This document shows, one piece after another, positions 56,141 through 64,000 of a DNA stretch of 64,000 nt (positions within the stretch are counted from its first letter, which is position 1; every line of letters starts with the position of its first letter). This DNA is from Chlamydiales bacterium (GTDB taxonomy: Bacteria; Chlamydiota; Chlamydiia; Chlamydiales; JACKPQ01). The stretch is from NCBI GenBank assembly GCA_024233455.1, contig JACKPP010000001.1, positions 186,001 through 250,000 of the forward strand, given 5' to 3'. Position numbers and translations under genes: made by a program. The notes below the pieces were generated by a model. It ran no database searches and had not been told where the DNA came from. It worked only from the letters and a program-made list of their open reading frames with translations.

Positions 56141-56172
56141 CTGTTATATTCAATACACCAAGGGATCATTTT

Positions 56173-56409
56173 ATGCCATTTACATTTGGCGGGGATTTTG
56201 TTGAAAAACCAAAGCCTACAAAACCGCTCAAAATTTTTATCGAAAAGCGCAAAGGTAAAACTCTGACCATTATTAAAGGGGCTGAGGGCGATCTCAAGTT
56301 ACTTGCATCTGAGCTTAAGTCCAAATTTTCTTGCGGAGGCTCGGTCAAAGACGAGCAGATTGAACTCCAAGGCGATCACGTCGAAAAAGTCCGCAATTTT
56401 TTAAACTAA
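56173..56409 (+). CDS. SUI1/eIF1-like protein (YciH family)
   Basis: 78 residues. The SUI1 domain is recognisable: KRKGKTLTIIKGAEGDLKLLASELKSKFSCGGSVKDEQIELQGDH, matching the eIF1/YciH GGTVKDG..IELQGDH motif. In bacteria the family can affect initiation codon fidelity but is not essential. It has AAGGGA ten bases upstream and overlaps the trehalase stop by four bases. Reading is firm. Confidence 0.93.
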   Translation: MPFTFGGDFVEKPKPTKPLKIFIEKRKGKTLTIIKGAEGDLKLLASELKSKFSCGGSVKDEQIELQGDHVEKVRNFLN

Positions 56410-57881
56410 TCTTTCAATAGCTCTTGGAAACGCAGAGCAACGGCATTGGTCCAGCCAAACCCTTCCTGCATGGCGTACTCCCCTGCCATAGCTTCTGAAG
56501 AAGCATCGACCACGTTGTACTTCTCCAACATCTTGTGCGTCAATCTGAATACATCTCGATTAAGACTGAGCCAATGGGAGGCGATCTCTTTGGCCAAATC
56601 GTGATGATTGTAATGGAGCAACCCTTGAACTGCAATCCACTGCAAGGGCGCCCAGCCATTGGGAGCATCCCACTGCTGGCCGCTGCGCTGCGTGGTCGTC
56701 ATTAGCCCGCCAGACATTAGAAACCGATGAGCTAGGTACTCGGCGATTTTATCAGCCTGCTCTTTGGTAGCAAGGCGTACAAATAACGGAAAAACTGCAG
56801 CCAGTGTCCAGTTATCAGACTGGTGTTTTTCTAAAAAATCGTAGTCAAAGAAAAATTGCTTATCTTTATGCCAAAAGTAGCGATTGATGGCGCGTTTACG
56901 CAAAGATGCAGCTCGATCGTACATTAAGGATTTGTCGATCTCCCCTTCTTGTTTAGCAAAATCAGCCAGGAGCTCTTCGGCATGAAAGAGTAAACAATTG
57001 AGATCGACTGGAACAAGGTCACAAGTGCGAATCGTGCATAAATTGGTGTGATCTTTAAGCCAGCGGGAGCTAAAATCCCAACCCGATTCACAGGCTGCAC
57101 GCAAGTGGCGATAAAGATTTTTGCGCTGCTCATCATTTGCCTCTTCATAAGTGTGCAAATCTTCAAGGTATGCTTCAGGACGGGGTGTATTTTGGAAATC
57201 GAAGTAGCGATTAAGAACAAGATTGTCATCTAAAAGCACACAATGCTCTGCTCGGGGCTTCACCGCTGTCAATTGTTCTTTTCCAGCCATCCAGTAGGCG
57301 TATTCTTTTTCTAATTGGGGATAGTATTTAAGAGCTAGCTGCGCATCATGTTTGTGCAGGAGGGCTAAAAGATGGGAAAAATAGGGTTGTTGTGATCTTG
57401 AAAGGTAGTAGGTGCGATTACCATTGGGGACAAAACCATAGGTATCGATAAGAAAGGCAAAATTGGCAATAATATCCTTTACAACATCAAGCTTGCCAGC
57501 ACAAATCAAACCCTCACAAGTAAAATAACTATCCCAGTAGTAACACTCTCGAAAACGTCCCCCTGGAACAACATGGGGATAAGGCAAGTCGATTAATGTG
57601 CTTTCCTTGCCATCTCTTAGAGGGCGGTATAACACATCCCACATAGCTTCGATATGGGCATTCATTTCTTTTTTGGGCTCTGTTTCTGGTTGCTCTTGCG
57701 GTAGTTCGAAGTGGTCTAGAATAAACGCCTTTAAATCAAAACCGGGGTCGTTTTTTTGAGCCTCGTAAATAGACAGCACATCGCCCTTTGGAATGGCATC
57801 GACAAAAAATTTTGAATCAGAAAAAAGACGCGCTTTTTGAACAACTTCAAAAAGCGCGCCTTCGGTTTGAACCGACATCAA
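56406..57881 (-). CDS. trehalase (GH37), cytoplasmic
   Basis: 491 residues. Signature 1 PGGRFRECYYWDSYFT and signature 2 QWDAPNGWAPLQWI are both intact; the acid aspartate lies in SGWDFSSRW and the base glutamate in GEYAMQEGFGWTN. There is no signal peptide, so it is the TreF-like cytosolic type that splits trehalose to two glucose. Together with glgB this points to active alpha-glucan use. A few lineages use related GH37 for other sugars. Follows the small exported protein by four bases... on the same strand, downstream. Confidence 0.93.
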   Translation of the reverse strand: MMSVQTEGALFEVVQKARLFSDSKFFVDAIPKGDVLSIYEAQKNDPGFDLKAFILDHFELPQEQPETEPKKEMNAHIEAMWDVLYRPLRDGKESTLIDLPYPHVVPGGRFRECYYWDSYFTCEGLICAGKLDVVKDIIANFAFLIDTYGFVPNGNRTYYLSRSQQPYFSHLLALLHKHDAQLALKYYPQLEKEYAYWMAGKEQLTAVKPRAEHCVLLDDNLVLNRYFDFQNTPRPEAYLEDLHTYEEANDEQRKNLYRHLRAACESGWDFSSRWLKDHTNLCTIRTCDLVPVDLNCLLFHAEELLADFAKQEGEIDKSLMYDRAASLRKRAINRYFWHKDKQFFFDYDFLEKHQSDNWTLAAVFPLFVRLATKEQADKIAEYLAHRFLMSGGLMTTTQRSGQQWDAPNGWAPLQWIAVQGLLHYNHHDLAKEIASHWLSLNRDVFRLTHKMLEKYNVVDASSEAMAGEYAMQEGFGWTNAVALRFQELLKD

Positions 57882-57884
57882 AGT

Positions 57885-58166
57885 TTAGACTTCTTCAGCT
57901 TGTGGAGCTTCTTCTTCTGCAGCCGTTTCTTCAGTTTTTTCTTCATCTGCACTAGCAATTTCTTCATTGATCATGCGGAAAGAGACGCCTTTGTTATCTG
58001 CAAAAGCAAAAAGATAACCTTCTTTATTTGTCTCATCATCACCGCTTAAAACCAAATTAAAAAATTCATCTTTTGGCTCATCACCTTTAGGCTCATCGCA
58101 ATTGGCATGCAGCACAGTTGCGGTTAAAGCTGCAAAAAAGCATCCAAACATCAAACGGGTTTTCAT
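57885..58166 (-). CDS. small exported acidic protein
   Basis: 93 residues from ATG 58166, which has AGGAG six bases upstream; the earlier ATG 58172 abuts the ribosome site and is rejected. A signal peptide is clear: KTRLMFGCFFAALTATVLHA followed by a probable cleavage before NCDEPKG. The mature part is polar and strongly acidic (EEKTEETAAEEEAPQAEE at the end). No family is recognised. The gene ends four bases before the trehalase start, so the two are probably cotranscribed. Confidence 0.7.
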   Translation of the reverse strand: MKTRLMFGCFFAALTATVLHANCDEPKGDEPKDEFFNLVLSGDDETNKEGYLFAFADNKGVSFRMINEEIASADEEKTEETAAEEEAPQAEEV

Positions 58167-58222
58167 TAACATCTCCTAGTTAACAGGTTTTCACTATCTA
58201 TGTAGTATTAAACTTAATCGAG

Positions 58223-58603
58223 CTATTTGTCAATTAATTCTATTTTGTACCCATCGGGGTCCTCGACAAACGCAATCACGGTTTGGCCATGTTTCATAGG
58301 ACCTGGCGCTCTGGAAACCACACCTCCTTTTTTCTCAATCTCATGGCAAAGCCCGTAGATATCGTTACAACCGATCGCAATATGCCCAAAGCCATCCCCT
58401 AAATCATAGCTTGTCTTATCCCAGTTATAGGTCAGCTCCAAACAATGCTGCTCATTCTCATTGCCGTAGCCTAAAAAAACCAGAGTAAACTTGCCTTCCG
58501 GATAATCCTTCTGACGGATAACGTACATTCCCATCACTTGAGTATAAAACTGAATTGAGCGCTCTAAATTTCCTACGCGGAGCATCGTGTGTAAAAAACG
58601 CAT
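58223..58603 (-). CDS. gloA: lactoylglutathione lyase (glyoxalase I)
   Basis: 126 residues from MRFLHTML. A single vicinal-oxygen-chelate domain with HTMLRVGNLERSIQFYTQVMGM, metal ligands in EQHCLELTYNW and GHIAIGCNDIY and the C-terminal FVEDPDGYKIELI, which are family motifs. GAGG precedes ATG 58603; the open frame up to 58666 is rejected. Converts the hemithioacetal of methylglyoxal and glutathione. The divergent neighbour is the histone-fold gene. Confidence 0.93.
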   Translation of the reverse strand: MRFLHTMLRVGNLERSIQFYTQVMGMYVIRQKDYPEGKFTLVFLGYGNENEQHCLELTYNWDKTSYDLGDGFGHIAIGCNDIYGLCHEIEKKGGVVSRAPGPMKHGQTVIAFVEDPDGYKIELIDK

Positions 58604-58668
58604 CAAAACCTCACTTGTAATATTTGTTAAGATATGGGATTGTCGAGAAAAAAGCAAAAGGAGCAACT

Positions 58669-58854
58669 ATGAGCGAAGTTTTAGTGATTGCCAGTAAAGT
58701 CAAAAAATATATCAAAGACAAATCGGGAATGAGCACCTCAGCATCGGTGATGCAAGCTTTAACTCGTAAGGTACAAGAAGAAATCGACAAAGGGTTAGAG
58801 CGTGCCAGAGCCAGCGGCCGCAAAACCGTGATGGATCGCGACTTCGAAGAGTAA
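58669..58854 (+). CDS. bacterial histone-fold protein
   Basis: 61 residues from ATG 58669 with AAAGGAG six bases upstream. A single histone fold is readable: VLVIASKVKKYIKDKSGM as alpha1, STSASVMQALTRKVQEEIDKGLERARASG as the long alpha2, then GRKTVMDRDF as L2/alpha3, matching the archaeal histone RKT(V/I)..(E/D)D(I/F) signature. It resembles the short bacterial histones of Bdellovibrio and Leptospira. It should dimerise and bind DNA, but basic residues and tetramer contacts would need modelling. This adds to the known Hc1/Hc2-type chlamydial chromatin proteins, which are unrelated. Convergent with the 1199-residue gene through a shared hairpin. Confidence 0.85.
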   Translation: MSEVLVIASKVKKYIKDKSGMSTSASVMQALTRKVQEEIDKGLERARASGRKTVMDRDFEE

Positions 58855-58882
58855 AAGTGCGCTTGTGACCTGAGTTTCGGGT

Positions 58883-58952
58883 TTATAACAATTTAAATTT
58901 TGACTGAGAAGCCTAGGGAGCTCTCTATCATTGAAAATTTAAGCTGCTATAA
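58883..58952. terminator. long imperfect palindrome, probable bidirectional terminator
   Basis: 21-base arms 58883-58903 and 58932-58952 pair at 17 of 21 positions, with an inner GAGA/TCTC stem. A T-run follows on the plus strand (58956-58961), so it should terminate the histone gene; its other side borders the 1199-residue gene's stop. Confidence 0.65.
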
Positions 58953-61900
58953 CTATTTTTTCTGAGCGAGCAGTAAGGCCCAGCTGGTTAACTTTTCTGC
59001 AAGTTTGAATGCTGAGGCCATATAGTTGTCTAGCACTTTAGTTCCTAATTGAAAGCGTATTTGGGAAGCTTGATCGTCTGGCGCTTGGCGGAGGTTCTTT
59101 AGCTGCAGGCCAAGCCCGTTACTCTCATACTTTGCTAAATAGCGGTTGATTCCATCTGCAGCATGAGAAAATAGGGCCAAAATTTTCATTTCGGAATCTT
59201 CTAAATCCAGCTTGGGATAGCCTGGGTGCCATTTTAAAAATTCACGAATCTGAGCAAAAAGCACTTTAGGATCATGACTATTCCTAAGTAATCTTCCATT
59301 AGGCAACTTCACGTGGGCGATGTGATTACCCTTGCAATGGATAGGCAGGTAGCTCATTGCGAAAAGTAATGGAGCAGTCAAAAGCTGTCCTATAGCGGCA
59401 ACTTTTCCTTGCATTTGAACATAGCCATTGGTTTGGGCAAGGGGGTGTCTGGCAACGTGTAAATATGCGGTTAACCCATTTTCCATTTTTAGCAGCGCCC
59501 GGGCCATAGTGAGCCGGCGATATTCATAGTGTTTTTCCTTTTGGCTAGTCGGAATGGGCTCGCAGATTTGATCGGCAAGCATTCTTTGCTTTTCGGGCAA
59601 GTCTAGTAAATCGAGATCTAGTGTTTCTTGTATCTCCATTCTACTTTCTAGACCTTTAGATGGAATTTGGCCTGCTTTTATACCTAAAAATTTGACTGCA
59701 AGTTCTAATGCTTGCTTCAATTCGGCTTGTGTCGCCTCAAGCGTGTGCTCTAAAACGGGTTTTTCAAACCGAGACATATCTTTAATCTGCTCACTTATTT
59801 TGTACAGCCAAGCAACATCATCAGCACATAAGGGCATTCTGAGCTTATCGGCTATGGAAATGAGATCATGGCTGTAAAAAAGCGCTAAATCAGAGGGTGC
59901 CTGCAGCGCCAATTGATGGCATAATACCGCTTCCACTAGCAGAGCTGCGCTCTCTTGGCTGCGGCGTTGCGCCCACTGCGCCGAGTTATCCCAGCAGCTT
60001 TTAATCACACCGCAATGGTAATTTAAATGCGCTTTAGTATTCTTTAGCTCTTCATCGCAGCGCACCTTGGTCTCGCTTTGTGGTCCCGAAATGCACGCAT
60101 CTAAGCTTGCGATTTTTAATTCTAAAGCAGTTAGAAGTCCACTCATTTCCCTACTTAACAGCGAGTCGGCTGCTGGAGCTACTGGCCGATTTCGGATTTT
60201 GAGAGTTTTGGATTTGACTTTGTCCTTCCCAATGAGCCTTTGATCCTGAGCAATTTTTAAAAATGGGCGGAATTGCGTTCTCAAAACTTGCAATACTTTA
60301 GATGAATTTTGATGCAAGTAGTCTTGCAAATACGCAATTGAAAAGGCGGCAGTTGACCGGTCCATTTCTTCCAAAGGACCATTCACGGGGCCGAGCTTAG
60401 CTTGCCACTCTTCTAATTTATCTAGCACCCGACTTGTGGCAATCACTCTTTCAATCACTTCGATTTTTTCGGCAATAAATTGCGCCAGCTTAAATACATC
60501 ACGCGTTTTTTTGAGAGGCTCCTTTAAACGGTCGGCTAGCTCTTTACGTGCAGCACAGACCGCATCTACGACATCGATGACTTCACTGCGGTAGGCTACA
60601 AATTTTTGTTTTGACCTTGGATCAGAAAAATTTTTCTCACCTAAATGCACATCGTCATTCCATGAACCGCCCAACCCAGTCAAAAATTCTAAGCTCTGAT
60701 AATAATTAGACCGCATTTTATCTAGGGCCGTAATATCACTTTCACAAAGATCAATATGCACATTGCCTAGTGGTTGAAAAAGTGAAAATACCCTATCTAA
60801 TGCTAAAGATTCCTTTTGAAGCCTCAATATGGTTGTGATTGGATCACTTGAGAACAGATCGTAAATGAGAGCCTCTGTGAGCTGGGAGTACTCAGAAAAA
60901 TACTCATCTATTAGCTTTTTGGACAAAACAGCCCTTACTATGGCGCCAACAAGTGCGTTCATATCATCACCGTAAGCACTAGCAATGTCATATTCTATCG
61001 CAAACGCTAGTAAATCTGGAAGGACAGGGGAAATATTTTCAAAAAAAACTTGAGAGCCTTCAAGTTTAGAAACATCCTCGAAACTATTGATAGTGGCCTC
61101 AGGCAAGGTGATGTTAATTTCCGCAAGTTTTGTTTTCAGTTTCTCCAACCTGGACAGTAAAGTCTCAATCGTGTTTTTTCTTAAAGCTAAATCATCAAAG
61201 AAAACATCTAAGCATTTTTCCATGCTCAACCCTTGCCTAGACTGAAGATGAAGACGCTCAAGATCTCGGGCAAAAATCAGAGTCTCATTGGTGAGATTTT
61301 GAAGTGCATGGTAACAATATCCACCAGGTAAAATAACAGTCAGTTGATAACGTTTAAGTTCTAAATCAGCCAGCAAGCAATCAATAGGGCTAAAGTATGA
61401 TGATTTCACCGGATACCCCCCCATTTGCTTTTGAACTGCAGCAATATAAAGATTTAATTCTTGCTTGGAGATCATTCCCTTTTTCAAATTGCTAACATCA
61501 ATATGAAGCCACACATGTGAGTTGCGTAGCATCCAGTTAAAAGCCAGAACGTCATGAAACTGATTGGGCTCTTTAAATTTTTGGGTTTGAGCAATAATCT
61601 CTTTGAATGCTTTATGACTTTTCTCTGTAATTTCATTTATTTGCAAAGAATCGAGTGCATTTACTGCTGGTTTTATTTGTCGTTCTAGTTCTCGGAGCGT
61701 CTCAATATAGGCATCGAATTGCGCCTTGATTGCACCTGAACGCACTTTTTCAGCCTGTGATAAATAGTCATCCCATAAACGTATCAAAAGTGCAATGTCA
61801 GAAAACACCTCATTCATACAATTAGAAAATGCGGTGATATCTCTACTATCGAAAGAGCGATGAGAGTGGCTTGGAATGAGTAGATAAGGCAGCCTTTGCG

Positions 61901-62552
61901 TATAAGTTTCTGCTTCTAAAACACGTTGCATCATCTGGCAATCTTCAACTAGTTCTTGAAAAATTGAAAATGACGGGTGCTTTTCGTCCAATGAGTCTAC
62001 AACTCCTTGCGCAATTGAAAAAGCTACAGAAAAATGCTCTCTAGCAGCTCCAATCAGTTTGACACACGCTGTAGGATCGTTTTTTTGCCACCTTAAGTAA
62101 CTTTCAACCTGGCCAAAAGCATAGGACAACCAGATGCGCAGTTGACGTGCTATTTCTTGGCGATTTTGAGGGCCACTGATAATTCCATCAATGGCCAAAA
62201 AAAATTGATCTGGCAAGCCTTGCTCTAGGGCAATTGAAGCTTTCAACGTATTTTTCCATAGAATATTTAGAATACTAGCAGTAGCACCATGATGGGTCTT
62301 AGAGCGCTGAAAGGTCCATTTCACTATGCTCTCTAGTTCCTCATCTAAAGCATCACGCTTTACTTCTTGGATTAATTCAATGGCTTTTAGTTGTTCAAAC
62401 GCTAAACAATTGCGAAATTCTTCCAGTTTTTGGTCAGAATGCATCGACGCATCAGCCATTTCTCCCCCTTGGGCAGCAGGTCGAATCCTAATATACTCTC
62501 TCGTTGCCAAATTCAGCGCTGAATATGTCAATAAATTCGTTGAAAAAGTCAT
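58953..62552 (-). CDS. 1199-residue helical protein of unknown function
   Basis: No family recognised. No signal peptide or membrane span; the sequence is almost entirely predicted-helix in character with many leucine/glutamate/lysine heptad-like stretches (e.g. RLEKLKTKLAEINITLPEA), suggesting a large alpha-helical or coiled-coil protein. A run of GLGLQLKNLRQAP near the C terminus and TNGYVQMQGKVAAIGQLLTAPLLFAMSYLP are the most hydrophobic parts. It is a single-gene unit. Its size, orphan character and place in an effector-rich genome suggest a secreted or structural protein, which is conjecture. Confidence 0.65.
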   Translation of the reverse strand: MTFSTNLLTYSALNLATREYIRIRPAAQGGEMADASMHSDQKLEEFRNCLAFEQLKAIELIQEVKRDALDEELESIVKWTFQRSKTHHGATASILNILWKNTLKASIALEQGLPDQFFLAIDGIISGPQNRQEIARQLRIWLSYAFGQVESYLRWQKNDPTACVKLIGAAREHFSVAFSIAQGVVDSLDEKHPSFSIFQELVEDCQMMQRVLEAETYTQRLPYLLIPSHSHRSFDSRDITAFSNCMNEVFSDIALLIRLWDDYLSQAEKVRSGAIKAQFDAYIETLRELERQIKPAVNALDSLQINEITEKSHKAFKEIIAQTQKFKEPNQFHDVLAFNWMLRNSHVWLHIDVSNLKKGMISKQELNLYIAAVQKQMGGYPVKSSYFSPIDCLLADLELKRYQLTVILPGGYCYHALQNLTNETLIFARDLERLHLQSRQGLSMEKCLDVFFDDLALRKNTIETLLSRLEKLKTKLAEINITLPEATINSFEDVSKLEGSQVFFENISPVLPDLLAFAIEYDIASAYGDDMNALVGAIVRAVLSKKLIDEYFSEYSQLTEALIYDLFSSDPITTILRLQKESLALDRVFSLFQPLGNVHIDLCESDITALDKMRSNYYQSLEFLTGLGGSWNDDVHLGEKNFSDPRSKQKFVAYRSEVIDVVDAVCAARKELADRLKEPLKKTRDVFKLAQFIAEKIEVIERVIATSRVLDKLEEWQAKLGPVNGPLEEMDRSTAAFSIAYLQDYLHQNSSKVLQVLRTQFRPFLKIAQDQRLIGKDKVKSKTLKIRNRPVAPAADSLLSREMSGLLTALELKIASLDACISGPQSETKVRCDEELKNTKAHLNYHCGVIKSCWDNSAQWAQRRSQESAALLVEAVLCHQLALQAPSDLALFYSHDLISIADKLRMPLCADDVAWLYKISEQIKDMSRFEKPVLEHTLEATQAELKQALELAVKFLGIKAGQIPSKGLESRMEIQETLDLDLLDLPEKQRMLADQICEPIPTSQKEKHYEYRRLTMARALLKMENGLTAYLHVARHPLAQTNGYVQMQGKVAAIGQLLTAPLLFAMSYLPIHCKGNHIAHVKLPNGRLLRNSHDPKVLFAQIREFLKWHPGYPKLDLEDSEMKILALFSHAADGINRYLAKYESNGLGLQLKNLRQAPDDQASQIRFQLGTKVLDNYMASAFKLAEKLTSWALLLAQKK

Positions 62553-62622
62553 AAATTACCTAATTTAAGCACACTAATTTAGGGACATTCTAACTAATTT
62601 GTTTATTAATGTCAAGAAAAGA

Positions 62623-63147
62623 TTAATTGACTTTTGATTTACGCCTTGTGATCAAAAGCAGAATTATTATGGCAATAATTGTAACAGGAATCATGATAGA
62701 GTAAAGGTACTCATCCACGATAGCTACCCCAGCAGCAAAAAGGCCTAAAAGAATTCCTACGATGATCAGCGTTGACTCGATATAGAGCCCTGCCATAAAG
62801 GTAGCCAGGCCCAGAGTGACAATGACTGCTAGGGCAGCTTCAAAACGCCCCATAATCCCTATTGCCACAAACATGTTTAGGATATAGACACCAGCAACCG
62901 CTGCGGCCCAGTGAAAAACTTCCTGAAGCAAATGCAGCGGTCTAAAGTCTTCTTTGCGGTGATGCAAGTACCAACTTAGGCTGATTGCTAGAACGCCATA
63001 AACCGGGGTGATCCACTTCCAATAGAGCAAGGCCCCATTGTGTCTTACATCAGCAATGACCAGTCCTATTAGCCCCAGCAAGAGCATAACCGAAGAAATA
63101 ACAAAGCGCGCCCGCCAGGGATGCGCTGGATGCGCCTTAGTTTCCAT
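62623..63147 (-). CDS. six-helix integral membrane protein of unknown function
   Basis: 174 residues with hydrophobic helices in ARFVISSVMLLLGLIGLVIAD, WITPVYGVLAISLSWYL, AAAVAGVYILNMFVAIGIM, AALAVIVTLGLATFMAGLYI, LIIVGILLGLFAAGVAIVD and MIPVTIIAIIILLLITRRK. No family recognised; charged loops are short. Overlaps the M3 peptidase stop by 11 bases and follows it on the same strand, so cotranscribed. Confidence 0.75.
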   Translation of the reverse strand: METKAHPAHPWRARFVISSVMLLLGLIGLVIADVRHNGALLYWKWITPVYGVLAISLSWYLHHRKEDFRPLHLLQEVFHWAAAVAGVYILNMFVAIGIMGRFEAALAVIVTLGLATFMAGLYIESTLIIVGILLGLFAAGVAIVDEYLYSIMIPVTIIAIIILLLITRRKSKVN

Positions 63148-64000
63148 CGAGACCTATATTTCTAAAGAAAGCGTCTTGAGTTGGCTGACGCTGCAAAAAA
63201 TTTTGGAGCATATGATTGGGGTCTTGGCTTCCTCCTCGGCCGATAATGGCCTGAATGTAGCGCTTGCCAACCTCCGGGTTAAGCAGACCCTCCTGCTTGA
63301 TTTTTTCAAAGACGTCTAGGGCAAAGACTTTGGACCACAAGTAACCGTAGTAGCGCGCGTTGTAATGACTTAAATGGCCAAATCCGAGGTAATAGTAGTC
63401 CTGAGGTAGCAAGGCTAAATGGGGCTGATAGCTATTTTTTAGCTCATCGTAGAGCACATGCAGGTCACGTGTTGGCGCGCTATGCAGACGCAGAGAGTAG
63501 TTAGCTAGTAAAATTTGACGCATGTATTCAATCCCTCTAAAGGCGTTTTTAGCTTTGATCATGCGCTCAATGATGTCATCTGGAAGGACTGCACCAGTTT
63601 GAATATGCGAGCTGCACATTTGTAAAACGTCTTTATCCCACAGCCATTCTTCTAAAATTTGCGATGGCAACTCAACAAAGTCGGTTTTGGTATTGGTTCC
63701 ACAAGTGGAAATCAATTCGGTACGCCCCAGCATATCGTGCAGGGCATGGCCAAATTCGTGAAAGAAAGTGCGCACATCACTCAAACGCATGAGTGAAGGA
63801 TCTCCTTTGGGGAAATTGCAGATAAGCACACTCAAAGCGCTAGCATGGCAGCGCCCGGTTGACACTGCAGGATGCACTGGCACATCGCAAGCATGATTGT
63901 ATTTTCCCGGACGTGGATGCAAGTCAAGTCCGATAAAGCCGTGAATAGTGCCTGTTTCGGGATCGCTCACGCGCACCAGGCGCACATCTTCATGCCACAG
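63137..64000 (-). CDS. M3-family oligopeptidase, C-terminal part
   Basis: The 5' end lies beyond the window; the last visible codons at 63986-64000 read LWHED, in frame with VRLVRVSDPETG. Family blocks: GFIGLDLHPRPGKYNHAC (LDLYPRxGK motif of M3), the zinc motif FFHEFGHALHDML and, about 25 residues on, VELPSQILEEWLW carrying the third ligand glutamate. These place it in M3A (thimet oligopeptidase/Dcp/oligopeptidase A), a cytosolic peptide-degrading enzyme. It is likely full length in the genome; the first 60% is missing here only because of the window edge. Confidence 0.93.
   Translation of the reverse strand: MWHEDVRLVRVSDPETGTIHGFIGLDLHPRPGKYNHACDVPVHPAVSTGRCHASALSVLICNFPKGDPSLMRLSDVRTFFHEFGHALHDMLGRTELISTCGTNTKTDFVELPSQILEEWLWDKDVLQMCSSHIQTGAVLPDDIIERMIKAKNAFRGIEYMRQILLANYSLRLHSAPTRDLHVLYDELKNSYQPHLALLPQDYYYLGFGHLSHYNARYYGYLWSKVFALDVFEKIKQEGLLNPEVGKRYIQAIIGRGGSQDPNHMLQNFLQRQPTQDAFFRNIGLDGN

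Noticed and set aside
58604..58666. upstream extension of gloA
   Set aside because: No ribosome site; the VOC domain begins with MRFLHTML at 58603, with GAGG before it.

Overview
The window reads as chromosome of a member of the Chlamydiota outside the Chlamydiaceae, i.e. an amoeba- or arthropod-associated environmental chlamydia. Evidence: an ATP/ADP-type nucleotide transporter (54001-55515), hflX followed by a PhnP-like hydrolase as in Chlamydia, a queuine transporter next to tgt, glgB, MarC, candidate inclusion-membrane proteins with paired hydrophobic segments, and Ser/Thr kinase and LRR proteins of effector type. Citrate synthase next to malate dehydrogenase points away from Chlamydiaceae, which lack the former. 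No rRNA, CRISPR array or transposase was seen.

Layout. 1-6.6 kb: PAP2 phosphatase end, M32 carboxypeptidase, thiol peroxidase, an inserted-looking ABC-F gene flanked by a duplicated tpx fragment and terminator, rplM-rpsI, and miaB. 6.6-15 kb: a degenerate RNase III-like protein with C-terminal repeats, small membrane proteins, ligA, glgB and two lineage-type hypothetical proteins. 15-19.3 kb: marC and a tightly overlapping operon (FAD oxidoreductase, PhnP-like hydrolase, hflX, radC). 19.3-26.9 kb: a polymorphic-toxin locus with a 1790-residue secreted RHS protein, its overlapping immunity gene, a divergent orphan toxin/immunity cassette and a decayed third cassette cut off at gltA. 26.9-32 kb: gltA-mdh and a five-gene run thioesterase-bolA-grxD-yhhQ-tgt. 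32-43 kb: an Inc-like protein, transporters (DMT x2, SLC12-like, MATE), a strongly structured 117-nt palindromic element beside tRNA-Ile and tRNA-Ala, dus, and an NDH-2 with a cyclic-nucleotide-binding tail. 43-53 kb: two kinase-like proteins, an LRR protein, an MscS channel, tandem NAD-binding paralogues, YchJ, MFS and an RF-like GGQ protein. 53-64 kb: flavoprotein disulfide reductase, nucleotide transporter, DUF502, eIF1/SUI1-like protein, trehalase, glyoxalase, a tiny histone-fold protein, a 1199-residue orphan and the 3' part of an M3 peptidase.

How the genes fit together: the core genes serve translation, tRNA modification (miaB, dus, tgt), central carbon metabolism (gltA, mdh, glgB, trehalase) and import of host metabolites (nucleotide transporter, YhhQ, MFS, SLC12). 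The accessory genes look directed at host or neighbouring cells (RHS and orphan toxins, kinases, LRR, Inc candidates). The most novel points are the toxin cassette array, the bacterial histone-fold protein, the RNase III-like protein missing a catalytic glutamate, the NDH-2/CNB fusion and the cloverleaf-like palindrome at 36506-36622. All family assignments come from reading motifs by eye; no database search was run.
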